NCBI GenBank assembly: GCA_002686465.1
Contig: NZCP01000008.1
Coordinates: forward strand, 14,579-28,057
Direction of reading: 5' to 3'
DNA: 13,479 nt
From: Candidatus Woesebacteria bacterium
GTDB lineage: Bacteria > Patescibacteriota > Microgenomatia > UBA8517 > UBA10165
Part shown: one piece after another, positions 8,549 through 13,479 of the stretch
How the letters are laid out: every line of letters starts with the position of its first letter
How positions within the stretch are numbered: position 1 is the stretch's first letter
The notes under the pieces: model-generated
What the model was told of the DNA's origin: nothing
Databases searched by the model: none
The model's input: the letters and a program-made list of their open reading frames with translations, nothing else
Program-made: the position numbers and the translations under genes

Positions 8549-10435
8549 CTATGCTGCCCTTTGGTCATAAGCACGTTGCATTGCGTACAATTTTCTTGCA
8601 CCTTCCCTTCTATTACCCCCGCCAATTCCAGAAACAGTGCCAGCATTTACTACAAATTCTCCATCGCTTAACAAGGCAGGAATAGAATCACTGGTTGCTG
8701 TTCCAGGACCGACGATTTCACCACCTCCTGCTACGGTAACTGGGGGTGGCGGGAAAGTGGTCGGCGACGGTGTTCCACCAACATAGGTAGGTAGATGCTG
8801 TTGACTATAATATGGGTTTTCCCCATAAAAATCTGAACCATAGCCGTACTTCGCTGGATCTTCGTAATAGAGCACACCAGTTCGGTTATCACGCCATTGG
8901 TCTATTTGACCATCGCCATCTGTATCTTCTGGCGTAGTATCTGGCGGGAATAGCCCAAGAACCTGACCTTCGGTTGCATAATCTGCAGCAACAGCACCAG
9001 CCCCTCCGATAGTGGCGGCTGGCCAATATCTTGAATACATTCCAGGTTGGGCGGCTGCTAATGTTCGATCAACTATAGATTTTTGCACAGCAGCAGGTAT
9101 TTCTACTCCTGGATTCGCAAGATTCCATGCTTGTTCATGAGCCTGAATTTGACTAGCTACATCCCCATAATCAGGCTGGATACCAGACCTTTGGGGGCTA
9201 ATGTAACTTTCTAGAATGCCTTCACCCTGCCCACCTATGTTTGGAGCTGGGTCATAAATATTTCTCTCGAACCAGTTCGGGGGATCTCCAGCTAAAGTTG
9301 GTGCTCTTGTTTGCATTTTATAAGGCACAGTATTTAATTGACTTGGAGGACCGCCTTGGAAGTCACTACTCAAAACACTAGGAGGACCCGATGGTCCTCC
9401 AACTGCTTGATCTGTAATACTAGGAGCACCAGAACTCCACGCTGCTTGCTGGTTGACTAAATCAGTTCCCTGCGTAGTTAGTCGGCCATCGACTAAATTA
9501 CCACTCGCTTCAAGCGCATAGGCTTGGTCTGGAGGGATTAGTTGAGCAGCCCCGTCCGCCGTCTGTACCATAACTGGCTGATCTACCCCCCCAGCGAGTT
9601 GGCGAATTGACGTATCACCACCAACTCCTGGTTCAAAATTCCCCGCCAAAGTCGGAGAAGTAGCTGGTGGTGCTGTTGGGTCTGCTAATGGATTAAACGA
9701 TTCTAAGCCCCATGTTTGTGGGTTCAGAGGATTTTGAACATTGGTAAGTCCTGCTCCTAGAGAGCTAATACCACTTCCTGGAGCACCACCAAAGTCCGTG
9801 AAAGCGGCACCCGGATTTGTTTTACTCCCAAAGAAACTTCCTCCAGGACCACTAAAGTATTTTGCTTTTATGCCTCCACCTATCGCACCCATGCCGAAGG
9901 ATAACGCAAGTTGTTTTGGATCTCTCACCCCCGAAACGAAAGATCCAGCTAAACTACCAATACCAGCTGAGAGCCATAACGGAGCCGCTGGCAATAAATA
10001 TGGAGCAGCAATGCCAATAAGTATTGGCGCAACTGCTTTAAGAAACGGCTTGATTTTCTTAAATACTTTCTTGACCGTTCTCGTGACTTTTTTGAAGACT
10101 TTTTTAACTGCTTTAAAGGGGTTAAAACCAAATTCGCGAACGCCCGTTGCAGGGTTTGTCATATTAAATTCGTTGCCCACGATATACTGCTCTGGATCTA
10201 TCCCCATTTCTTCAAATTGCTGCCAAATCATACTTTTCATTTTGGGGTTGGCATTTAAAACTTCTAAGGGGATGACTGTTTCGCCTTCGGCTACATGAGC
10301 TATATAAATATCACCATGCCTACCAAAATCTGCCAACATATCTGCGGCATTTTTGAGGGTATGCACCCCATTATCTGGAACTAAAGGAGCGGGTACTTCT
10401 ACTACTTCATAAGGGAGCGTCGCTATGCCTTGCAT
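8549..10435 (-). CDS. Virion protein with cationic/hydrophobic segment and C-terminal DGEFVVN module, 628 aa
   Basis: Not a named family to me, but modular. Residues 40-88 read GDIYIAHVAEGETVIPLEVL, then GIDPEQYIVGNEF, followed by TNPATGVREFGF (93-104). Residues 108-133 are a strongly basic amphipathic run with a near-exact 11-residue repeat starting VKKVFKK. Residues 133-170 are hydrophobic, with Gly, Ala and Pro. Together these resemble a membrane-inserting hairpin. Residues 190-480 are Gly/Pro/Ser/Gln-rich and probably extended. DTDGDGQID at 504-512 is a good DxDxDG calcium-loop match. Residues 582-598 (SDSIPALLSDGEFVVNA) and the basic tail form a C-terminal module known to me from many marine phage tail-associated proteins of unknown role. 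The GGTGG before the ATG at 10435 supports the start. The gene sits between the tail genes and the candidate ejection genes. A virion or tail-tip/ejection role is likely but unproven. Confidence 0.78.
   Translation of the reverse strand: MQGIATLPYEVVEVPAPLVPDNGVHTLKNAADMLADFGRHGDIYIAHVAEGETVIPLEVLNANPKMKSMIWQQFEEMGIDPEQYIVGNEFNMTNPATGVREFGFNPFKAVKKVFKKVTRTVKKVFKKIKPFLKAVAPILIGIAAPYLLPAAPLWLSAGIGSLAGSFVSGVRDPKQLALSFGMGAIGGGIKAKYFSGPGGSFFGSKTNPGAAFTDFGGAPGSGISSLGAGLTNVQNPLNPQTWGLESFNPLADPTAPPATSPTLAGNFEPGVGGDTSIRQLAGGVDQPVMVQTADGAAQLIPPDQAYALEASGNLVDGRLTTQGTDLVNQQAAWSSGAPSITDQAVGGPSGPPSVLSSDFQGGPPSQLNTVPYKMQTRAPTLAGDPPNWFERNIYDPAPNIGGQGEGILESYISPQRSGIQPDYGDVASQIQAHEQAWNLANPGVEIPAAVQKSIVDRTLAAAQPGMYSRYWPAATIGGAGAVAADYATEGQVLGLFPPDTTPEDTDGDGQIDQWRDNRTGVLYYEDPAKYGYGSDFYGENPYYSQQHLPTYVGGTPSPTTFPPPPVTVAGGGEIVGPGTATSDSIPALLSDGEFVVNAGTVSGIGGGNRREGARKLYAMQRAYDQRAA
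9381..9400. repeat. Perfect GC-rich intragenic hairpin
   Basis: GGAGGACC (9381-9388), loop CGAT, GGTCCTCC (9393-9400): an 8-bp perfect stem inside the 628-aa gene, encoding GGPSGPP on the minus strand. The same GGAGGACC octamer occurs again at 9345-9352, coding another Gly-Gly-Pro-Pro run, so the left arm is a short direct repeat. The simplest explanation is repeated Gly/Pro codons in a low-complexity linker. There is no U-tract directly after it on either strand. Confidence 0.35.
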
Positions 10436-10515
10436 TTTTCCACCATTTGCATCTGATAAAAGGCAGGGGCAGCGAAATCCTGAGCTGACGCTAATTGTAC
10501 CTTACCTAGAATCAT
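10423..10515 (-). CDS. Possible small ORF, 30 aa, in the only sizeable gap of the virion block
   Basis: A 30-codon frame beginning MILGKVQLASAQDFAAP and ending at a TAG at 10423-10425. It fills the roughly 100-base gap between the 99-aa gene and the second 628-aa gene, overlapping the latter's start by 13 bases. The composition (Ala, Gln, Phe, Met; one Cys) looks protein-like rather than random. A GAGG lies about twelve bases before the ATG, longer than ideal. It is in the same frame as the preceding 99-aa gene, separated from it by that gene's TAA plus seven codons. It could therefore be a separate tiny gene, a coupling peptide, or a former C-terminus cut off by a stop. No family recognised. 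Confidence 0.4.
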   Translation of the reverse strand: MILGKVQLASAQDFAAPAFYQMQMVEKCKA

Positions 10516-10536
10516 TATTATCTGCAACCTCGTTCG

Positions 10537-10836
10537 TTAGCTTGTTGTGACCGTAACCGAACCAACTGCTCCTGTTCCACTGGTCCCATCAGGAGCAGCT
10601 ACATCTAATACAACAATCTTAACTTGTTCTATAACTCGGTATAAATTTCCAATTTCCAACCCCACCGCACTCGTAGGTAGATTTGTTAGTGTAATTTTTG
10701 TCCCCCGCATTTGTCCAGGATTGGCTTCTTGATTTATATAAAGTTCCAGCGCCCGAACTAAATCCACCATATACCGATGATCGAAATCCAAAGGTGGATT
10801 GGGAAGCCTCGGAGAAATTAATTCTCTGGACGCCAT
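10537..10836 (-). CDS. Small conserved-looking phage protein next to the gp10-like gene, 99 aa
   Basis: Short, probably mixed alpha/beta protein without Cys. Residues 1-40 (ISPRLPNPPLDFDHRYMVDL, then VRALELYINQE) look like a small helical head. Residues 41-65 (MRGTKITLTNLPTSAVGLEIG) and 66-80 (beta-type, Val/Ile-rich) follow, ending in a Gly/Ser/Thr-rich tail (GTSGTGAVGSVTVTTS). I associate this kind of protein with the position after the gp10-like gene in marine phages. Its function is unknown to me; a tail-completion or connector role is inferred from position. Its ATG shares one base with the upstream stop (TAATG), and a GGGAGAAGG lies just upstream, so translation is very likely coupled to the gp10-like gene. 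Confidence 0.75.
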   Translation of the reverse strand: MASRELISPRLPNPPLDFDHRYMVDLVRALELYINQEANPGQMRGTKITLTNLPTSAVGLEIGNLYRVIEQVKIVVLDVAAPDGTSGTGAVGSVTVTTS

Positions 10837-12722
10837 TACCTTCTCCCATCAGGCCGCATTTCTAATCTTGGAGAACCAAGCCGCCAATTCACACCCACAT
10901 CTCCAGAAAGAAGTTTGAACCCAAAAGCTCTTCCTCGTAAGCGTATATCTACCTTACTTGTAAATTGCTCAAAAGGAACTGTGCTAGAAGTACCCGATCT
11001 ACTAACCTCATCTGTTGTAGTATCTGCAGTTGTTTTCCCAGGAAAATCCTGTGTCTGAACTGTAAGGTCTACATTAGGGGTTTCAGCCGTGGAACCTGAA
11101 AAACTAACATCTGGTATTATTCTAGAAATAAAAACATATTGATCTCCGTCTCCTAAATCTACAGGGCTAGATTGAATAAAGGCAGATAAAGCACTACCAT
11201 CATCATCATATCCAAGTTCATGGTTATAAACTTTATTAGAAAAAGTCGCTAAAGGATAAGCTCGTACCCCACGATCTAACCATGCTGTTCTTTCTAACGC
11301 ACCATAATACCAGACTTTTTCATTGTAATTGTACACCACATATCGGTCATTTTCTCCAGTTCCCCCATTTGGAATATCATTTGTGTTAGAACAATAAAAC
11401 CAGATTACTTCACCAAATTTAGAATTAACTCCGGCATATACTTTAGCAGCTTGTAAAGAAGAAAAATCACCAAATACTTTTTCAATTACTGTGCAGGGTA
11501 TTTGTTGCGTTTGTCCACTGTAAATGTAGAAAGCTCCATCTCCCATCCAAAAAGCAACATCTTCCACAGCAACAGCAGCATTTGGCCCTACAATCGTTGT
11601 ATTTGCTGATAATTGTGTAATTCCATAAGTAAAAGGTGGCCCAATAAATCGCATTGAATGAAGGGCCATATCTGTCCAAACAAGAATTTCTCTTTTTGTT
11701 TGTATAGCCCGTACAAAGATAGATCCTGCACCAATTCTTAAATCTCCTGCGGTATTGGTAACCGCTGCTGTCCATTCCACAACAGATTCTTGATCAGAAA
11801 ATCGAATTAACAAAGGGTCTTGAGTACTTGATCCTGAAGCATTACACCCAAAAGCAATTACATGACGATCTGTGTCAGAAACCATGATTTGTTTGGCAAT
11901 GGTAGGAGTATTACTGGCATCAGTTAATGTGCTAAGTTCTACAGCACGCACACCTGTTCCATTTGTTTCATCCCAATAATAAATGGCCCCATTTCTGTCA
12001 TTTATTAAAAGATCTTCACCAAAGTTATCCTGCGACCATAAGCGCAATTCCGTTGAAATACTAACCGTAGCTGCTGAACCCCATGTGCCACGCCCAAAGA
12101 TACCCGCGCCAAATCCTGCACCCCCTACCCCTGTAGATAAACCCACATTTAATTGATATTTGGCAACTGTACTCCCACCCCCATTGCCTGTATCACTAGC
12201 ATTGGCAGTGACTGTATCACCATCTGTATCTTTCGCCGTAAACGTATATGTGTTTGCCGTTGGAATTGTAAGTATTTTGTATTCTTGATTCAAAACAGTA
12301 GCCGTAATAGTTCCTCCTAAACTGACAGCACTTGTAAAAGTTACATAATCATTGGCCACAGCTCCATGACTAGAATCTGTTGCGGTAATTGTAGAAGAGC
12401 CATCTGTAGCGGAAAAAGTAGCCGCCCCCGTGGTAGTTTTACGGATAGGCGTAATATCGTGAAAGCCACCACCTTCTTCTATATAGAATTTAACTTCTGT
12501 TCCAAGCCCTAAATAGTCACTACTATCTAATGATACCCAATTATGCAAAGTACGACAGGTTCCCAGGAAAGTAGAACCAGAATATTTTTCCCATCCCCCT
12601 ATTTTTTCAGGATAACCTTGAAAAAACCGAATTTTATCACAATCTTCCCAGCCACCTTCATTCGAATATGAGGTTATGTCTCTATTTATCCCGGGCTTAA
12701 ACTGTAATTTTGTTAAAGGCAT
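10836..12722 (-). CDS. Tail/head-to-tail stabilisation protein, P22 gp10-like, 628 aa
   Basis: Beta-rich virion protein. The N-terminus, PLTKLQFKPGINRDITSYSN then GGWEDCDKIRFFQGYPEKIGG (about 2-43), is the signature I associate with gp10-like tail accessory factors of podoviruses. These bind below the portal and close the tail. Residues about 225-640-type repeats of WSQDNFGEDLLIND, NGAIYYWDE (245-253), RFSDQESVVEW (307-317), AGSIFVRAIQTKREILVWTD (332-351), FWMGDGAFYIYSG (391-403), EVIWFYCS (438-445) and DRYVVYNYNEKVWYYG (459-474) suggest a blade-like beta-propeller. Residues about 96-190 are a Thr/Ser/Ala/Gly-rich insert with regular short strands (ATFSATDGSSTITATD, TYTFTAKDTDGDTVTA), probably an extra beta-sandwich domain. 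At 628 aa it is longer than P22 gp10, as I recall it (a little under 500 aa), and the insert accounts for part of that. The start is three bases after the previous stop; the SD is only a weak GGA. The assignment to the gp10 type is by sequence style and position. Confidence 0.75.
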   Translation of the reverse strand: MPLTKLQFKPGINRDITSYSNEGGWEDCDKIRFFQGYPEKIGGWEKYSGSTFLGTCRTLHNWVSLDSSDYLGLGTEVKFYIEEGGGFHDITPIRKTTTGAATFSATDGSSTITATDSSHGAVANDYVTFTSAVSLGGTITATVLNQEYKILTIPTANTYTFTAKDTDGDTVTANASDTGNGGGSTVAKYQLNVGLSTGVGGAGFGAGIFGRGTWGSAATVSISTELRLWSQDNFGEDLLINDRNGAIYYWDETNGTGVRAVELSTLTDASNTPTIAKQIMVSDTDRHVIAFGCNASGSSTQDPLLIRFSDQESVVEWTAAVTNTAGDLRIGAGSIFVRAIQTKREILVWTDMALHSMRFIGPPFTYGITQLSANTTIVGPNAAVAVEDVAFWMGDGAFYIYSGQTQQIPCTVIEKVFGDFSSLQAAKVYAGVNSKFGEVIWFYCSNTNDIPNGGTGENDRYVVYNYNEKVWYYGALERTAWLDRGVRAYPLATFSNKVYNHELGYDDDGSALSAFIQSSPVDLGDGDQYVFISRIIPDVSFSGSTAETPNVDLTVQTQDFPGKTTADTTTDEVSRSGTSSTVPFEQFTSKVDIRLRGRAFGFKLLSGDVGVNWRLGSPRLEMRPDGRR

Positions 12723-12725
12723 TAA

Positions 12726-13208
12726 CTAATCCGTAGAGGGCCAATCGTGTACCGGAGCATTTCCACCTACCGGAATATCAAACAGAGCTTGAAAAGCAGC
12801 CATGTTCGCTGCACCTGTAATCGCTGCCTCGATTGTTGTGCAAGCGCTAATGACCGCAGCGCGGTATGTTGCTACTGCTGCATCGATAGTACGATCCCGT
12901 TCTGCTTTAGCAATTACTTGCCAATCACTTATTGCAAGTAGTTGATTGGCAGTCTGCTTTGTCGATTCAATGTATTGCGTTTTAAGTAAACTCAAATCGC
13001 GTTCTGTAGAGGTATAGGAACCATCTTCATTACGACTAAAGTCATAAAAGATGCCTGAAGGCTTTTCAGGATCAGACGCTTCTTCCATCCCAGCCGCGAT
13101 TTTATCTTCGTCTGACCACACAGCAGACCAGTTCGGTGGGTGCCGGATACCATTCGTATCAACCCAACTTTTATTCTCTGCAATAAGTTTACCATCATGT
13201 AACCACAT
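12726..13208 (-). CDS. Tail-fibre-assembly-like protein, 160 aa
   Basis: Two-part small protein. Residues 1-70 (MWLHDGKLIAENKSWVDTNG, then HPPNWSAVWSDEDKIAAGM) form a likely beta-type head with many Trp. Residues about 73-135 are helical, with LLKTQYIESTKQTANQLL, DWQVIAKAERDRTIDAAV and YRAAVISACTTIEAAI. This matches the pattern of phage proteins often labelled tail fibre assembly or chaperone-like (helical pair with DW-x-I-x-x-E and YR-x-x-x-I). They usually sit beside a fibre or tail gene and are thought to assist its folding. The ATG at 13208 is preceded by TTGAGGA about ten bases upstream, a good ribosome binding site. It lies 11 bases downstream of the partial gene at the right edge and three bases before the gp10-like gene. 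The exact client protein cannot be seen here. Confidence 0.65.
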   Translation of the reverse strand: MWLHDGKLIAENKSWVDTNGIRHPPNWSAVWSDEDKIAAGMEEASDPEKPSGIFYDFSRNEDGSYTSTERDLSLLKTQYIESTKQTANQLLAISDWQVIAKAERDRTIDAAVATYRAAVISACTTIEAAITGAANMAAFQALFDIPVGGNAPVHDWPSTD

Positions 13209-13219
13209 AATTTAATTCC

Positions 13220-13479
13220 TCAAGTTGGATGCCACGAGGCAACTGCCAAAGCACTTGCTAAACTGTAGGTGTTTGTGAAATCTGCCTCCACTGTCAAAGT
13301 TGAATCACTAGTAGGTGCAACATAAGCTGACGAGTGAGTAACACTTGCCGTTACAGCGTCTTGTGCCTCCGTTAATCCAGTCCATGCACAAGCATCAGAA
13401 TAAAATTGGACTGCTGCTCCAACAATAAAACCATCTTCTTTTGCATCAACTGTTGTCGAAAGAGTGCCAGTAGTTCGGG
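13220..13479 (-). CDS. C-terminal end of an unrecognised virion protein (partial, runs off the right edge)
   Basis: An open frame enters from the right edge and stops at a TGA (13220-13222), giving the last 85 residues. They are Ala/Thr/Ser/Val-rich with regular short strands: TTVDAKEDGFIVGAAVQFY, WTGLTEAQDAVTASVTHSSA, SDSTLTVEADFTNTYSLASA, ending ASWHPT. The absence of stops, the protein-like composition and the close 11-base gap to the next gene support a real coding end. A tail, fibre or capsid-surface protein with a beta-sandwich C-terminus is plausible from position, but no family is recognised and the N-terminus is outside the window. Confidence 0.65.
   Translation of the reverse strand, partial: RTTGTLSTTVDAKEDGFIVGAAVQFYSDACAWTGLTEAQDAVTASVTHSSAYVAPTSDSTLTVEADFTNTYSLASALAVASWHPT

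Noticed and set aside
9949..10131. Very basic 60-codon minus-strand frame (Lys/Arg/Leu-rich)
   Set aside because: It is an alternative frame of the Lys-rich segment of the 628-aa gene. The basic character comes from the same A-rich codons, and it would require an internal start without support.
9741..10298. Plus-strand frame of 185 codons opposite the second 628-aa gene
   Set aside because: It lies entirely antisense to a gene with good composition and start. Its own composition is Pro/Leu/Thr-heavy, as expected from reading Gly/Ala/Lys codons backwards, and it has no clear function or context.
10515..10539. Frameshift or assembly error joining the 99-aa gene to the small ORF
   Set aside because: The two are already in the same frame, separated by a clean TAA. 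A single substitution could join them, but the 99-aa protein ends with a natural Gly/Thr/Ser tail, so a sequencing error is not needed to explain it.
1..13479. tRNA genes, CRISPR arrays, insertion sequences, attachment sites
   Set aside because: No cloverleaf-like segment, regularly spaced repeat, transposase frame or terminal inverted repeat was noticed on reading; coding density leaves almost no room for them.

Overview
The window looks like a late-gene (virion) segment of a tailed double-stranded DNA phage, most likely a short-tailed (podovirus-like) phage or prophage of a marine bacterium. The evidence is a tightly packed single-strand gene block with almost no intergenic DNA, very large Gln/Ala/Pro/Gly-rich proteins without enzymatic motifs, and several sequence styles I associate with uncultured marine phages. 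These include the SDSIPALLSDGEFVVNA-type motif, an Ala/Gln-rich protein with an NPFEQ...GAFGGR core, and a beta-rich protein of the P22 gp10 (tail stabilisation) type. Base composition is moderately AT-rich throughout. I see no tRNA, rRNA, CRISPR array, insertion sequence, integrase or bacterial housekeeping gene, so the host cannot be named.

Layout. Bases 1-79 are a short AT-rich leader. Bases 80-1516 (+ strand) encode a compact, complete SNF2-type helicase/ATPase. It meets the virion block tail to tail: the two stop codons overlap in TTAG (1513-1516), and two alternative perfect hairpins sit on this junction (1513-1542). All remaining genes are on the minus strand and read right to left. 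They are: the C-terminal end of an unrecognised protein (13479-13220); a 160-aa tail-fibre-assembly-like protein (13208-12726); a 628-aa gp10-like tail protein (12722-10836); a 99-aa small protein (10836-10537); a possible 30-aa small ORF (10515-10423); a second 628-aa protein with a cationic/hydrophobic segment and a C-terminal DGEFVVN motif (10435-8549); a 300-aa Gln/Ala-rich protein (8546-7644); a 920-aa Pro/Gly-leading protein (7642-4880); and a 1121-aa protein (4878-1513). Spacings within this block are 11, 3, -1, about 100 (filled by the small ORF), 2, 1 and 1 bases, so it reads as one translationally coupled operon. Its promoter lies beyond the right edge.

How it works together (inference). 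The order gp10-like, small protein(s), then three to four large or low-complexity proteins is parallel to the P22 order 10-26-14-7-20-16, in which the last three are ejection proteins. By that analogy the block encodes the head-tail connector and tail, followed by a set of virion proteins that could be delivered into the cell envelope with the DNA. The helicase on the opposite strand belongs to a different, probably DNA-metabolism, module.

I found no clearly new enzymatic or defence system. The points most worth a second look are the overlooked small ORF at 10423-10515, the enlarged candidate ejection set, the cationic/hydrophobic segment at 10037-10129, DxDxDG loops recurring in several virion proteins, and the alternative hairpins at the convergent junction.
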